From assembly GCF_003545765.1 (NCBI RefSeq), contig NZ_QXIO01000005.1, positions 248,001 to 312,000 on the forward strand: a DNA stretch of 64,000 nucleotides, in the 5' to 3' direction. The translations under genes were made by a program, and so were the position numbers. The DNA comes from Colwellia sp. RSH04. GTDB lineage: Bacteria > Pseudomonadota > Gammaproteobacteria > Enterobacterales > Alteromonadaceae. Positions within the stretch are counted from its first letter, which is position 1, and each line of letters begins with the position of its first letter. The notes beneath the pieces are model-generated. The model did no database searches and had not been told where the DNA came from. It saw only the letters and a program-made list of their open reading frames with translations. Shown here in pieces: positions 35,745 to 46,598 of the stretch.

Positions 35745-38684
35745 ATGTTAATGATGGCTATTTTAACTGATAGCAACATAAATAACACCGATGTTAAGGG
35801 TATTTTTTTGAACAATAGTGTATGGACTTTATTTGCTAACCTTTCCTTTCATATACGTAAGATTTTTTTGCTGTGTGTCATTTTGGGCTTTAATGCGGGG
35901 GGGGTTCTGGCCCAAGAAAAGCCGATAACTATTGCTATTAATGCGACTTCATTTCCTTATCACTCTGTTAACGCTAATAACGAACCCGTTGGTTTAATGA
36001 TAGATTTATGGCGATTATGGGCTGAAAAACAACAAGTTGACGTTGAGTTTGTTGCTTTAGCTTGGAATGATACGTTAGCCCAAGTAGCAGATGGTTCAAT
36101 TGATATTCATGCAGGGCTGTCTGTAATAGAAGCGAGAAAAGAGCTTTTTAGCTTTTCTGAGCCTATTTTTTCTTTATATACCCATTTATATATTCACCAA
36201 AGCTTAACTCAAGTGAATAACATGAGTAAATTAACGCCTTATGCTATAGGTGTTGTCAAAGGCTCTGCCCATATTAGTTTTTTAAACAAAAACTTCCCAC
36301 AACTTGAGCAAAAGTTATATCAAAGTCGTCATGAACTTTATGATGCAGCGATAAATGGTGAGGTATTGGTTTTTACTGGTCTTGAGAGGCTTGCCAAAGA
36401 TTACCAGCACTATAAAACGCTCAATCAACTATTTCCTGCCTATAAACGATTACAATATCAACAAGGAGATTACGCCATTGCTGTGGCGAAAGATAATCAA
36501 CAGCTATTATCGTTTATCGAGCAAGGCTTAACTAAAATTTCTCTTGAAGAAAGAAAAGCCATTGAACGAAAGTGGTTAGGGATAGAGAAGCAAAAAGATG
36601 CGCTGCAAATTGCAGTAGCTCCAGATTTTCCTCCTTATATGGCATTAACGCCAACGGGAAAACCACAAGGTCTTCTTATCGATATTTGGCGTTATTGGTC
36701 AGAACAAACAGGAAATAACATTGAATTTATTATTAGAGATATCAATGACGAAACAAAACTAACTCAATCTCAAGATATCGATGTGATAATGGCTTTTCCA
36801 GAAAGTGAACAAACAGAGGTTGCAGGTAGATTTGCTGAGCCAATTTATGAATCTAAAGCACAAATTTATATAAATACATCATACGCAAATATTAATAATA
36901 TACATGACTTAAATAAGCTCCCAAATAATAAAGTGGGTTTAGTGGCCAGATCGACATATAAGCAAGAGGTATTTAAGGCCTTTCCTGAGTTAAATATAAC
37001 CTTATTTAAGTCGGCTGAAGAAATGCTGCGCGCAGCAGAGACTCATGAAATTAGTGCGATGATTAGTTTAGTCGACTTAATGAACGCAAGGTTGATTCAA
37101 GCAAATTTACAGTCAGATTTTTATCCCATGGATTCTCCTGTGTTTCCTGTAAAGCTTTCTCCTTTATTAGGTGAGGCAAATGAAAAACTAATAAGTATGA
37201 TCAATGAAGGTTTTTCTGGTCTTGATATTAATCAGCTAGTTAAAATTGAAAAGCGCTGGATAAAAACAGGTGAGAAATATTATAAAAAACGTGCTCAAAA
37301 AGTCTCTTTAACTGCTGAAGAAAAAGAATTCATAAAGAAAAACAACTCTATTACACTTGGCATTATGAATGATTTTTCACCTATTGAATTTATTAATCAG
37401 CAAGGTGAATTCGAAGGAATAAATCGCGATATCATTAATCTTATTTCACAAAGAACCGGGTTAACATTCAAGTATAAACCTTATTCAAGTTGGCATTTAT
37501 TATATCAAGGCCTTTTGAATAAAGAGGTCGATGTACTGGGTAGTATTACTAAGACTGATGCTCGTGAGAAACAAATACTATTTAGTGATACTTATTGGCA
37601 AATGCCTTGGGTAATAATTCATTCGCAACATATAGGCAAAAAAACTGCATTTAGTGACTTTTATGGGAAGCAGTTAGCCATCATAAAAGGTTATTATTTA
37701 GTTGATAAACTGCGTGAAAAATACCCTTTAATTACTTTTGTGATCGTAGAAAGTAGAAATGAAGGATTACTGGCACTTCAACAAGAAAAAGTGGATGGTT
37801 TCATTGCCACAATAGCCTCCGCAACAGACCTTTTAAAAAGAGAAAGTTTAGTCGCATTAATGATTTCAGTTATGGGAAGTGTCAGTGTTGATGAGAACAG
37901 CTTTGGTATTAACCCAGAAAAACCTTTATTGAAGAGCATATTCGATAAAGGGATACTCAGTATCTCGACGCAGGAACAGCAAGAGATTTATGATAAATGG
38001 TTCAGTTTAGCGATTAATACCGGTCTTGATAAAAAAGTTGTTTTACAGGTCGGTGCTCAAATAGGTGTGCTTATTCTATTGGTGCTTTTTGTTATTGTTA
38101 TGTGGAATAGACGCTTACAACGGGAAATAAACCATAGAGAACAACTTGAAAAAATTATGAAACATATGGCAACCCATGATGAATTAACGGGGTTAGCAAA
38201 TAGAGTGCTGTTAAAAGACAGGTTAACTAAATCAATAGCGTTTCACCAAAGGCAATCATTAAAAATTGCAGTACTATTTATAGATCTCGATGGCTTTAAA
38301 AATATTAATGATACTCATGGTCACGATGTCGGTGATGAATTATTAAAAATTGTTGCTTATCGTTTACTCGGTTGTGTTAGAAAGTCTGATACCGTTGTTC
38401 GCTTTGGTGGTGACGAATTTATACTTTTACTAACGGGATTACACGGTGCCAATGAAGCGGCCTATGTAGCGGAAAAAGTACTTGAGTTAATTCAAAAACC
38501 GTTTGACTTATCAAAAGCGAAAGTGAATATAGGTTGTAGTATTGGGGTTGCAATGTTTCCAGAAGACGGTGATAACGAATCAGATTTGTTAAAAATTGCA
38601 GATACCCTGATGTATAAAGTTAAAGCATCAGGAAAAAATCATTATGCCTTTCATAGTAATCAAAACGAAGACAATTTGACCTAA
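35745..38684 (+). CDS. Diguanylate cyclase with three solute-binding domains
   Basis: A 979-residue membrane protein. After an N-terminal segment of about 35 residues comes a membrane or signal segment (IFLLCVILGFNAGGVLA), then three family 3 solute-binding domains in tandem (openings ITIAINATSFPYH, LQIAVAPDFPPY and ITLGIMNDFSPIEF), a transmembrane helix (IGVLILLVLFVIVMW) and a GGDEF domain. The GGDEF motif (RFGGDEF) and the inhibitory RxxD site (RKSD, five residues before) are intact. It should be a periplasmic ligand sensor that makes cyclic di-GMP. The ATG at 35745 has AGGG at 6-nt spacing; the frame extends to a TTG at 35712 with no ribosome site. Confidence 0.85.
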   Translation: MLMMAILTDSNINNTDVKGIFLNNSVWTLFANLSFHIRKIFLLCVILGFNAGGVLAQEKPITIAINATSFPYHSVNANNEPVGLMIDLWRLWAEKQQVDVEFVALAWNDTLAQVADGSIDIHAGLSVIEARKELFSFSEPIFSLYTHLYIHQSLTQVNNMSKLTPYAIGVVKGSAHISFLNKNFPQLEQKLYQSRHELYDAAINGEVLVFTGLERLAKDYQHYKTLNQLFPAYKRLQYQQGDYAIAVAKDNQQLLSFIEQGLTKISLEERKAIERKWLGIEKQKDALQIAVAPDFPPYMALTPTGKPQGLLIDIWRYWSEQTGNNIEFIIRDINDETKLTQSQDIDVIMAFPESEQTEVAGRFAEPIYESKAQIYINTSYANINNIHDLNKLPNNKVGLVARSTYKQEVFKAFPELNITLFKSAEEMLRAAETHEISAMISLVDLMNARLIQANLQSDFYPMDSPVFPVKLSPLLGEANEKLISMINEGFSGLDINQLVKIEKRWIKTGEKYYKKRAQKVSLTAEEKEFIKKNNSITLGIMNDFSPIEFINQQGEFEGINRDIINLISQRTGLTFKYKPYSSWHLLYQGLLNKEVDVLGSITKTDAREKQILFSDTYWQMPWVIIHSQHIGKKTAFSDFYGKQLAIIKGYYLVDKLREKYPLITFVIVESRNEGLLALQQEKVDGFIATIASATDLLKRESLVALMISVMGSVSVDENSFGINPEKPLLKSIFDKGILSISTQEQQEIYDKWFSLAINTGLDKKVVLQVGAQIGVLILLVLFVIVMWNRRLQREINHREQLEKIMKHMATHDELTGLANRVLLKDRLTKSIAFHQRQSLKIAVLFIDLDGFKNINDTHGHDVGDELLKIVAYRLLGCVRKSDTVVRFGGDEFILLLTGLHGANEAAYVAEKVLELIQKPFDLSKAKVNIGCSIGVAMFPEDGDNESDLLKIADTLMYKVKASGKNHYAFHSNQNEDNLT

Positions 38685-38730
38685 GCAGCTACGAGTGAAA
38701 AATAAAGCTCTTACCAAGGTTTGTCAGAGG

Positions 38731-38758
38731 GTGACAATAAGTTTCTTTGCTTTATAAT
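38731..38758 (+). promoter_or_regulatory. Sigma-70 promoter of aspS
   Basis: GTGACA and a perfect TATAAT, 16 bp apart, end about 77 bp before the aspS start codon. The -35 box overlaps a small inverted repeat TTGTCA-N5-TGACAA. Confidence 0.6.
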
Positions 38759-38835
38759 ATGCGCAAAAATTTGAATCCTTTCGAAGTTTATTGTCTTAGC
38801 ACATAAATTCGTCAAACTAATCAAGGCAAAAATTA

Positions 38836-40623
38836 ATGCGTAGTATTTATTGTGGTGAGGTGAATGAGTCTCACATTGGTCAAGAAGTTACTCTTTGTGG
38901 TTGGGTTAACCGTCGTCGCGATCTTGGCGCGGTAATATTTCTTGATTTACGAGATCGTGAAGGTCTTGTACAAGTGGTTTATGATCCTGATCTTCCTGAA
39001 GTGCTAGCTGTTGCAAATACATTACGTAATGAATTTTGTGTTCAGTTAAAAGGTAAAGTACGTGCTCGTCCTGAAGGGCAAGTGAATAAAGACATGAAAA
39101 CAGGTGCCATTGAAGTACTAGGTCTTGAGTTAACTATTTTAAATAAGTCAGCGCCACTTCCTCTAGATTCGAATCAAACTAACTCTGAAGAGCAACGTTT
39201 AAAATATCGTTATTTAGACTTACGTCGTCCTGAGATGACTGAGCGTATGCGTTTCAGAGCAAAAGTGACTTCTGCTGTACGTTCATCGTTAGAATCTCAA
39301 GGCTTTTTAGACATTGAAACGCCAATTCTTACTGCAGCAACACCTGAAGGTGCACGTGATTACTTAGTACCAAGCCGTACTCATAAAGGTCAATTTTTTG
39401 CACTGCCTCAATCACCACAGTTATTCAAGCAATTGTTAATGATGTCAGGTATGGAGCGCTACTACCAAATCGTAAAATGTTTCCGTGATGAAGATTTACG
39501 TGCCGATAGACAGCCAGAATTTACTCAAATAGATATTGAAACGTCGTTTATGAGTAGTGAGCAAGTAATGGAAGTTACGGAAAAAATGATCCGTGAATTA
39601 TTCCAAACCATGCTTGATGTGGATTTAGGTGACTTCCCACGTATGCCATATTCTGAAGCAATGTCTCGCTTTGGTAGCGATAAGCCTGATTTACGTAATC
39701 CATTAGAAATAATTGATGTTGCCGACATTTTAAAAGATGTTGAATTTAAAGTTTTCTCAGGCCCTGCTAATGATGAGAAAGGTCGAGTTGCGGTTATTTG
39801 TGTACCACAAGGTGCATCAAAATTCTCACGTAAAGGACTTGACGAACTCACTAAGTATGTTGGTATTTACGGTGCCAAAGGCATGCCTTGGTTAAAAGTT
39901 AATGACATTGACGCAGGTATGGAAGGCTTACAATCGCCAATCTTGAAGTTCTTATCTGAAGACGCTGCAAAAGCATTACTTGAACGTACTAATGCTAAAA
40001 CGGGGGATATTATTTTCTTCGGTGCTGATCAGTACAATGTCGTTAGTGAATCACTTGGCGCATTACGCCTTAAATTAGGTGAAGATCTAGATTTACTTGA
40101 AGGTGAATGGAAGCCTTTATGGGTTGTAGACTTCCCAATGTTTGAAGAAGTAGATGGTCACATGCACGCTATTCATCATCCATTTACTGCACCCACTAAT
40201 TTAACAGCAGAAGAGCTTGAAGCGAACCCAGCTGGTGCATTATCTGATGCATACGACATGGTATTAAATGGTTGTGAGTTAGGTGGTGGTTCGGTACGTA
40301 TTTTCGACCAAACAATGCAAGCAACGGTGTTTAGAATATTAGGTATTAGTGATGAAGAAGCTCAAGAGAAGTTTGGCTTCTTACTTGAAGCGTTACAATA
40401 TGGTGCTCCACCACATGCAGGTTTAGCATTTGGTTTAGACAGACTAGTAATGTTAATGACGGGTGCAACGTCTATTCGTGATGTGATGGCTTTCCCTAAA
40501 ACAACAACGGCAGCGTGTCCATTAACCAACGCTCCAGGTCAAGCAAACCCAGCACAGCTTGCTGAACTTGGCGTACAGACGATTGTTGAAGAAAAAGCAG
40601 AAGACTCTTCTGATAGCGAATAA
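38836..40623 (+). CDS. aspS: Aspartyl-tRNA synthetase
   Basis: A 595-residue class II synthetase that charges tRNA-Asp in the cytosol. The N-terminal OB fold includes [20 protein letters not shown]; class II motif 1 lies in [19 protein letters not shown], motif 2 in [20 protein letters not shown], and motif 3 in [18 protein letters not shown]. The insertion domain between motifs 2 and 3 makes it the bacterial type. Length matches the family (about 590). It stands under its own promoter and ends at a strong terminator. Confidence 0.97.
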   Translation: MRSIYCGEVNESHIGQEVTLCGWVNRRRDLGAVIFLDLRDREGLVQVVYDPDLPEVLAVANTLRNEFCVQLKGKVRARPEGQVNKDMKTGAIEVLGLELTILNKSAPLPLDSNQTNSEEQRLKYRYLDLRRPEMTERMRFRAKVTSAVRSSLESQGFLDIETPILTAATPEGARDYLVPSRTHKGQFFALPQSPQLFKQLLMMSGMERYYQIVKCFRDEDLRADRQPEFTQIDIETSFMSSEQVMEVTEKMIRELFQTMLDVDLGDFPRMPYSEAMSRFGSDKPDLRNPLEIIDVADILKDVEFKVFSGPANDEKGRVAVICVPQGASKFSRKGLDELTKYVGIYGAKGMPWLKVNDIDAGMEGLQSPILKFLSEDAAKALLERTNAKTGDIIFFGADQYNVVSESLGALRLKLGEDLDLLEGEWKPLWVVDFPMFEEVDGHMHAIHHPFTAPTNLTAEELEANPAGALSDAYDMVLNGCELGGGSVRIFDQTMQATVFRILGISDEEAQEKFGFLLEALQYGAPPHAGLAFGLDRLVMLMTGATSIRDVMAFPKTTTAACPLTNAPGQANPAQLAELGVQTIVEEKAEDSSDSE

Positions 40624-40662
40624 TGCTAAGAAATGTAGCTATACACTTTACTAGCTAATCAT

Positions 40663-40702
40663 AAAAAGCGTATTGTATGTTAAGCATCAATACGCTTTTT
40701 TT
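40663..40702 (+). terminator. Rho-independent terminator after aspS
   Basis: Perfect 13-bp stem AAAAAGCGTATTG/CAATACGCTTTTT with a 12-base loop and T run, 40 bp after the aspS stop. It covers the upstream ATG at 40677, so it also supports the downstream start chosen for ruvC. Confidence 0.9.
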
Positions 40703-40733
40703 CTCACTTTTTTTAAATGTAATAAAAGATGAT

Positions 40734-41273
40734 ATGAGTATTATTTTAGGCATAGATCCTGGCTCTCGCATTACTGGTTATGGTGTTATTCAAAAAGATG
40801 GCCGTAAGGTAACTTATTTAGGGAGTGGCTGTATTAAAGCAGTATCAGGCAATAAGGAATCAGATGATGACTTCAGTCAACGCTTGCAGATAATATTTTC
40901 GGGTATCTCAGAGTTAATTATTCAATTTAAACCTGAGCTCTTTGCTATTGAACAAGTCTTTATGGGGGTTAATCCCGGAGGTGCTTTAAAACTTGGGCAA
41001 GCTCGTGGCGCGGCAATTGTTGCAGCCACTAATAACGGGTTATCTGTTGCTGAATATTCAGCAAGGCAAATAAAACAAGCTGTGGTTGGTACTGGGGGCG
41101 CAGATAAGTCTCAAGTACAACATATGGTGAAAAATATTTTGAAATTACCAGGCACACCACAAGCCGATGCCGCCGATGCGCTCGCAGTAGCACTCTGTCA
41201 TGCCAATAGCCATGACAGCTTAACTAAGTTGGCTGGGCAGGCAAGTAAGACAGTACGGGGTCGTTTAAGATAA
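40734..41273 (+). CDS. ruvC: Crossover junction endodeoxyribonuclease RuvC
   Basis: A 179-residue Holliday-junction resolvase. The acidic catalytic residues are seen in [15 protein letters not shown] (Asp7), FAIEQVFMG (Glu) and [14 protein letters not shown] (two Asp). The start at 40734 is chosen because the frame upstream to 40677 runs through a terminator hairpin, and [10 protein letters not shown] is the usual opening. It cuts junctions bound by RuvAB, whose genes follow; the gap to ruvA is 122 bp and holds a small hairpin. Confidence 0.95.
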   Translation: MSIILGIDPGSRITGYGVIQKDGRKVTYLGSGCIKAVSGNKESDDDFSQRLQIIFSGISELIIQFKPELFAIEQVFMGVNPGGALKLGQARGAAIVAATNNGLSVAEYSARQIKQAVVGTGGADKSQVQHMVKNILKLPGTPQADAADALAVALCHANSHDSLTKLAGQASKTVRGRLR

Positions 41274-41277
41274 AGCT

Positions 41278-41297
41278 ATACAGTACCTTTACTGTAT
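41278..41297. repeat. Small perfect hairpin between ruvC and ruvA
   Basis: ATACAGTA/TACTGTAT, 8 bp with a CCTT loop, just after the ruvC stop. No T run follows. Confidence 0.4.
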
Positions 41298-41395
41298 AAA
41301 TATATAGTGTTAGTATCTAATCAAAATATCAACCCTAATATCAATTCTAATAAATAAAGTATTAACTTTTATTATTCAACCTAAGGTATCAAGCT

Positions 41396-42031
41396 GTGAT
41401 TGGTCGTTTACGTGGCACATTAATTGAAAAGTTATCTCCTGAAATTCTTATTGAATGTGCAGGTGTTGGTTATGAAGTAAGTATGCCAATGACTAGTATT
41501 TATGCATTACCCGAGCTCAATGAACAAGCAACCATTTATACTCACTTTGTTGTGCGTGAAGATGCACAGCTTTTGTATGGCTTTGCCAATAAAGTAGAGC
41601 GAAAACTCTTTAGGTTACTGATTAAAGTGAATGGGGTAGGGCCGAAATTAGCGTTAGCCATTTTATCAGGTATGTCGGCAAATCAATTTGTTAGTTGTGT
41701 TAATCATGATGATGTAACTGCTATTGTTAAAATTCCTGGCGTTGGTAAAAAAACAGCAGAGCGACTTTTAATTGAAATGCGCGATAAGTTAAAAGATTGG
41801 CAAGCACAAATGCCGATACATACGCCTGCAACAGATACGATGCCTGATCAGCTAACGGCTGAATATACCTTTGTTGATAATTTCGTTAATGATGAGAAAG
41901 GCGATGCTATTAATGCATTGATTTCTCTTGGTTATAAGCAAGCGCAAGCAGATAAAGCTGTTAAGCAAGTCTACAATGACGGCATGTCGAGTGAAGATAT
42001 TATTCGTGATGCGCTTAAGTCAATGTTATAA
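41396..42031 (+). CDS. ruvA: Holliday junction DNA helicase subunit RuvA
   Basis: A 211-residue junction-binding protein. The N-terminal OB domain ([12 protein letters not shown]) is followed by two helix-hairpin-helix motifs ([17 protein letters not shown] and [19 protein letters not shown]) and a flexible C-terminal domain ([18 protein letters not shown]) that contacts RuvB. The start is GTG with AAGG upstream. ruvB follows after 87 bp. Confidence 0.95.
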   Translation: MIGRLRGTLIEKLSPEILIECAGVGYEVSMPMTSIYALPELNEQATIYTHFVVREDAQLLYGFANKVERKLFRLLIKVNGVGPKLALAILSGMSANQFVSCVNHDDVTAIVKIPGVGKKTAERLLIEMRDKLKDWQAQMPIHTPATDTMPDQLTAEYTFVDNFVNDEKGDAINALISLGYKQAQADKAVKQVYNDGMSSEDIIRDALKSML

Positions 42032-42118
42032 GTGATTTGGGCATTGCTTAGGGGAGTATTTATAACCGCTAAGTTCACGAGAAATCTTTTAAAGATAAGA
42101 ACGTAGGAAAAAGTAAAT

Positions 42119-43126
42119 ATGATAGAAGCTGATCGCTTAATTGAACCTATAGCTACCATTGAAGATGAAGGGGTAGATCGTGCTATTCGCCCTAAAATGC
42201 TACAGGATTATACAGGGCAATCTCATGTTAAAGCGCAAATGGAAATTTTTATTCCAGCCGCTAAAAAGCGTGGTGAGCCACTTGATCATTTACTTATTTT
42301 TGGTCCTCCAGGCTTAGGTAAAACGACCTTAGCAAACATAGTAGCGAATGAGATGGGCGTTAATATACGTACTACCTCTGGCCCTGTACTTGAAAAAGCA
42401 GGCGATCTTGCTGCTCTTTTAACGAACCTTGAAGAGAATGATATTCTTTTTATTGATGAAATCCATCGCTTAAGCCCTGTTGTTGAAGAAGTTTTATATC
42501 CAGCAATGGAAGATTATCAGCTTGATATTATGATAGGTGAAGGCCCAGCAGCACGCTCTATAAAGCTTGATTTACCGCCTTTTACTTTGATAGGCGCTAC
42601 CACAAGAGCGGGCGCGTTAACGTCTCCTCTACGTGATAGATTTGGTATTGTTCAGCGCTTAGAGTTTTATAATGTTAAAGACTTAACCAGTATCGTTTCG
42701 CGTTCAGCACACTTTTTAAACCTCGATATGAATGAAGAAGGTGCGTTTGAAGTTGCACGACGTTCACGGGGAACACCACGAATAGCGAATCGATTATTGC
42801 GCCGTGTGCGAGATTACGCAGATGTTAAAGCAAACGGCATAGTTACTAAAGAGACTGCAGCTGCTGCGCTTGATATGCTTGAAGTAGATAATGAAGGTTT
42901 TGATATTATGGATAGAAAACTTCTTCATGCGATAATCGACAAATTTATGGGTGGCCCCGTTGGCTTAGATAATTTAGCCGCGGCAATTGGTGAAGAACGT
43001 GAAACGATAGAAGATGTGTTAGAACCCTTTTTGATTCAACAAGGTTTTTTACAACGAACACCACGAGGCAGAATAGCCACGGATAGAGCATATCAGCATT
43101 TTTCTATTGCTCGTCCGACTGAATAA
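42119..43126 (+). CDS. ruvB: Holliday junction branch migration ATPase RuvB
   Basis: A 335-residue AAA+ motor for branch migration. Walker A is GPPGLGKTT, Walker B is [11 protein letters not shown], sensor 1 is IGATTRAG, and the arginine finger region is [10 protein letters not shown]. The C-terminal winged helix holds [14 protein letters not shown]. Length matches the family. It completes the ruvCAB set in the order usual for gammaproteobacteria; no LexA box was seen upstream of these genes in the window. Confidence 0.97.
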   Translation: MIEADRLIEPIATIEDEGVDRAIRPKMLQDYTGQSHVKAQMEIFIPAAKKRGEPLDHLLIFGPPGLGKTTLANIVANEMGVNIRTTSGPVLEKAGDLAALLTNLEENDILFIDEIHRLSPVVEEVLYPAMEDYQLDIMIGEGPAARSIKLDLPPFTLIGATTRAGALTSPLRDRFGIVQRLEFYNVKDLTSIVSRSAHFLNLDMNEEGAFEVARRSRGTPRIANRLLRRVRDYADVKANGIVTKETAAAALDMLEVDNEGFDIMDRKLLHAIIDKFMGGPVGLDNLAAAIGEERETIEDVLEPFLIQQGFLQRTPRGRIATDRAYQHFSIARPTE

Positions 43127-43229
43127 AGAGCAAAAAATTAACATTAAAACTCACACTTTGGGAACCCATTGACATCAGGAGAACTTGATAAAACTTGTTT
43201 GATGTAGAATATCTATACTCGCACAAAAT

Positions 43230-43285
43230 TTATTTGTTCTAATGCCGCCCATGTTGTTCGAAGTGTTTACTTCTTTATGCAAAAG
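43230..43285 (-). repeat. Family A interspersed repeat, partial copy
   Basis: On the minus strand it reads CTTTTGCATAAAGAAGTAAA, then 'cgaacaacatgggcggcatt', then 'agaacaaata', matching the core of the copy at 21072. It sits between the convergent ruvB and DUF2062 genes. Confidence 0.6.
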
Positions 43286-43309
43286 GCTCTTAATTTTACT
43301 AAGTGTTGG

Positions 43310-43834
43310 TTATTTCAATTTTAAATCTTTATGGCCACGATTTTTCCATGCTTTGGCTACACTGTAACGCCACAAGGTTTGAATACCTACATAACCTAAT
43401 ATAGAAAAAATTACCGCTAAAATACCACAACCGAGTAAAAATGCTGGACCAATGGTGGATAAGCTATCAATAACCCATTGCCAATTTGCTTCAAAAACAA
43501 ACTGTTGTGGAGGCTCGGCAAGTACCCAAATACCAACTAAGTAACAAGCATAAAAAATAACGGGCATTGTTAATGGGTTTGTTAACCAAACAAGCGCTAT
43601 TGATAACGGTAAGTTTGCATGGAATAAAATTGCAGCACCTGCTGCTAGTACCATTTGAAAGGGTACCGGTATAAAAGCAAAGAATAACCCTACAGCAAAC
43701 GCTTTAGCAACAGAGTGGCGATTTAAATGCCAAAGGTTTGCATTATGTAGCAAGTTACCAAATATCTTTAAGTACTTATTTTCTTTCACGCTTTGATGGT
43801 CTGGCATAAAGCGCTTAATTGCTTTTTTTGGCAT
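43310..43834 (-). CDS. DUF2062 membrane protein
   Basis: A 174-residue protein of the DUF2062 family. The pattern is a basic start, NLWHLNRHSVAKAFAVGLFFAFIPVPFQMVLAAG, then a second hydrophobic stretch LPLSIALVWLTNPLTMPVIFY and a third (GPAFLLGCGILAVIFSILGYVG), so about three or four membrane segments. Relatives often sit beside comEC in gammaproteobacteria, as here, where comEC diverges after about 90 bp. Function unknown. Confidence 0.88.
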   Translation of the reverse strand: MPKKAIKRFMPDHQSVKENKYLKIFGNLLHNANLWHLNRHSVAKAFAVGLFFAFIPVPFQMVLAAGAAILFHANLPLSIALVWLTNPLTMPVIFYACYLVGIWVLAEPPQQFVFEANWQWVIDSLSTIGPAFLLGCGILAVIFSILGYVGIQTLWRYSVAKAWKNRGHKDLKLK

Positions 43835-43924
43835 GGAAAGCTGATTATCTCTTTTCGTTTATCAAGTAAATCCTGTTAATTAAGCTATTCTTACATGAGA
43901 ATAGATAAAAGGATTATCTTCACT

Positions 43925-46549
43925 ATGGATTGGTGGCTATTCACTTTTTTCCTAGGTGCTATATTGTCACTATTTTTACCGATAGTGCCAGCGCTTTTTC
44001 AGCTATTTTTACTTCTATTGATCGCGATAGTACTTTATTACTTCAAAATTTCACGTTTTACCTCTGGATTATTTTTTGGAGCTTGTTGGATATTAGCCTT
44101 CGCTGGTGGGTATTTTTATCAAATTGAGTTAAGTGATCTCTCTAGACAAGTTGCTGATGCTATTAAAAATAGACAGGCAATCGTTGTAAAAGGTAATGTG
44201 GTCAGCTTACAAGCAAACCAGTATCGTCATTTACCCGCATTAGATAATATTGCAGCGACAACCTCAGTTAAAAACACTAAAGTTAAATTTAATTTTGAAA
44301 TAACTGATATTAATGATCAGGTGCTAAATACCCCCATTTTAGCTAGGCTAAACTGGAATAAACCTTTATTTAATGTTCACCAAGGGCAGGTGTTAAAACT
44401 TAACGTTAAATTGAAGCCAGCACATGGCCTTAGAAATGTGGGGGCTTTTAGTTATAAACGATGGCTAATAAGTAAAGATATTGCTTTTACCGGTTATGTT
44501 AGTAATAAAGTTCACAAACCTAAGGCCGATAGTGCATCAGAGCAAACTCAACAAAAGCGTCTCTTAAATACACACCATACAACGCAATTCATTCAGCAGT
44601 CGAAAAAAGAACACTCGCAATATGCTAATGAGGTTTTAGTTCACAAGCCCTCATTAAGGCAGCAATTGTTCAATCATTATCAAGGTATGCTAAATGCGTT
44701 AAATGATGAAACAACGTTTCAGTTTGCTCCTTTATTATTAGCGTTAACCTTTGGAGAGCGCAGCACTCTTACTACTGAACAATGGCAAACCTTACAACAA
44801 AGTGGCATAGGACATTTAATAGCAATATCTGGGTTACATATCGGTTTGGTGGCTTCAGCGAGTTATTTTATTTTTTTACTTTTCTTTCGATCCGTTGTTG
44901 TATTACCCGTGAATATTCAAACGATTAATGCTCGCTATGTTGCCATTATTTTTAGTTTATTGTGTGCCTTATTTTACTGCTTTTTAGCGGGGTTCTCTAT
45001 TCCGACAATGAGAGCGTTAGTTATGTTGTCAATGTATTGGTTGTTCAGGTTACTTGGTTTGAAAGTGACGGCAAAGCGTATCATTTTACTGACTATCTTT
45101 ATCATTATATTACTTGAACCATTAAGTGTGCTAACCATGAGTTTTTGGCTGTCGTTATATGCGGTGACTTGTCTTTTTATTATTACTTGGCGGTTTAAAT
45201 ATTACCTTATTAGTGGAAACTACCTCATACGCTTCTTAAAAGGTTTAGTCGTTGTGCAACTGAGCTTAACGTTGTTGCTTTTACCCATTACGGCATTGTT
45301 TTTCCAACAAGTATCATTGGTTGCTATTGCGGCAAATTTAATTGCGATTCCGTGGATGAGTGTTATTTCTATTCCTTTAGCGCTATTTTCTATCATCGCA
45401 TTACCCTTTAGTGAATGGTTGGCTCAAAGCTTAATGAGTATACAGCTCTCTACTACCGCGATGTTATGGTCAATTATTGAAGGATTAGTGAGTTATTCTT
45501 GGTCTGTGCTTGTCATATCTAGCTCACAGCTGTATTGGTTATTATTACTATATCTCGTGTCGGTCATTTTATTGATATTTCCAAACGTTGGAAAATTTCT
45601 TAACTACTATCTTTTTCAGCATTTTAATATCCTTTCTCAATTAAGCTCTTTTTCTCGATTAAGAGCATTATCACTTACCTTCTTCGCGGCATTCATTTTG
45701 TTAGGCGGGCAATTATCGTTAAGCGCAAGTAAACAAAAGATTAATGATAACTTTGCTACAAGACAAGCGTGGCAGTTGGTTGTACAAGATGTAGGTCAAG
45801 GTTTGTCATTATTGCTTATTAAAGAAAAGAACGCTTTGCTTTATGATACAGGGGCTAGTTACCCGTCTGGTTTTAATATGGCTGATTCAGTGACATTACC
45901 TGTATTAAAAAACAAAGGGATTAGTGCGTTAGACTGGGTGGTGTTAAGTCATAGTGATAACTATCATGCTGGTAGTTTTAGTCAGTTAAGCAGCCAAATA
46001 AAAATAAATAACCTTTTAACCAATGTTTCTCTGACAACTACAGATATACAGCGGCAACCTTGTGTGCAAGGTAACCATTTTATCTGGCAAGGTTTAACCG
46101 TTACTTCGCTGTGGCCAAGTAAGGAATGGTTATCTGAACAAAAAGCGGCTAAAAAGCAAAAAAACAATGACTCTTGTGTACTGCTGATTTCTGATGGTTA
46201 TCATAAGTTACTGTTAACAGCGGATATATCAACGAAAATAGAGCACGAACTTTTAAGGCTGTATCCAAGGCTAGATGCAGATGTACTCGTGGTACCACAT
46301 CATGGTTCTAAAACCTCCTCAAGTAAAAAGTTTATTAAACAGTTAGCACCTGAGTTCGCCTTAATAAGTGCTGGTTATTTAAACCGCTGGTCGATGCCAG
46401 TGCCTGAAGTGTTAAAAAAATACCATCTTTTTAAAACGACGGTTGTTAATACGGCAGATGTTGGGGCAATTGTTGTTAACTTTAAGGGTGAGCAGCTCCA
46501 CCTTGAAAGTTATCGTGATAGCTTACGACCTTTTTGGTTTTTAAATTAA
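43925..46549 (+). CDS. comEC: ComEC/Rec2-family DNA uptake channel protein
   Basis: An 874-residue inner-membrane protein. It has an N-terminal DUF4131 region, a central competence domain of many helices (IGHLIAISGLHIGLVASASYF, GFSIPTMRALVMLSMYW) and a C-terminal metallo-beta-lactamase-like domain (LYDTGASY, LSHSDNYHAGS, DVLVVPHHGSKTSS). It should move single-stranded DNA into the cytosol; the last domain may be the nuclease. The HxDxxH motif is intact. The start at 43925 (MDWWLF) is preferred because AAAGG precedes it; an in-frame ATG at 43895 lacks a ribosome site. Confidence 0.88.
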   Translation: MDWWLFTFFLGAILSLFLPIVPALFQLFLLLLIAIVLYYFKISRFTSGLFFGACWILAFAGGYFYQIELSDLSRQVADAIKNRQAIVVKGNVVSLQANQYRHLPALDNIAATTSVKNTKVKFNFEITDINDQVLNTPILARLNWNKPLFNVHQGQVLKLNVKLKPAHGLRNVGAFSYKRWLISKDIAFTGYVSNKVHKPKADSASEQTQQKRLLNTHHTTQFIQQSKKEHSQYANEVLVHKPSLRQQLFNHYQGMLNALNDETTFQFAPLLLALTFGERSTLTTEQWQTLQQSGIGHLIAISGLHIGLVASASYFIFLLFFRSVVVLPVNIQTINARYVAIIFSLLCALFYCFLAGFSIPTMRALVMLSMYWLFRLLGLKVTAKRIILLTIFIIILLEPLSVLTMSFWLSLYAVTCLFIITWRFKYYLISGNYLIRFLKGLVVVQLSLTLLLLPITALFFQQVSLVAIAANLIAIPWMSVISIPLALFSIIALPFSEWLAQSLMSIQLSTTAMLWSIIEGLVSYSWSVLVISSSQLYWLLLLYLVSVILLIFPNVGKFLNYYLFQHFNILSQLSSFSRLRALSLTFFAAFILLGGQLSLSASKQKINDNFATRQAWQLVVQDVGQGLSLLLIKEKNALLYDTGASYPSGFNMADSVTLPVLKNKGISALDWVVLSHSDNYHAGSFSQLSSQIKINNLLTNVSLTTTDIQRQPCVQGNHFIWQGLTVTSLWPSKEWLSEQKAAKKQKNNDSCVLLISDGYHKLLLTADISTKIEHELLRLYPRLDADVLVVPHHGSKTSSSKKFIKQLAPEFALISAGYLNRWSMPVPEVLKKYHLFKTTVVNTADVGAIVVNFKGEQLHLESYRDSLRPFWFLN

Positions 46550-46598
46550 GTGGTTATGATTTATTAAGGTTTTCATAACATATATTTGCCCATGTATT

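Noticed and set aside
39525..39851. A 108-codon minus-strand frame inside aspS.
   Set aside because: It is antisense to conserved aspS motifs with no own signals.
40677..40733. Longer ruvC starting at 40677.
   Set aside because: That stretch is inside the aspS terminator hairpin and the extra residues do not match RuvC.
41278..41297. ACAG-N8-CTGT between ruvC and ruvA as an SOS box.
   Set aside because: LexA sites are CTGT-N8-ACAG; this has the halves in the reverse order and is a simple hairpin.
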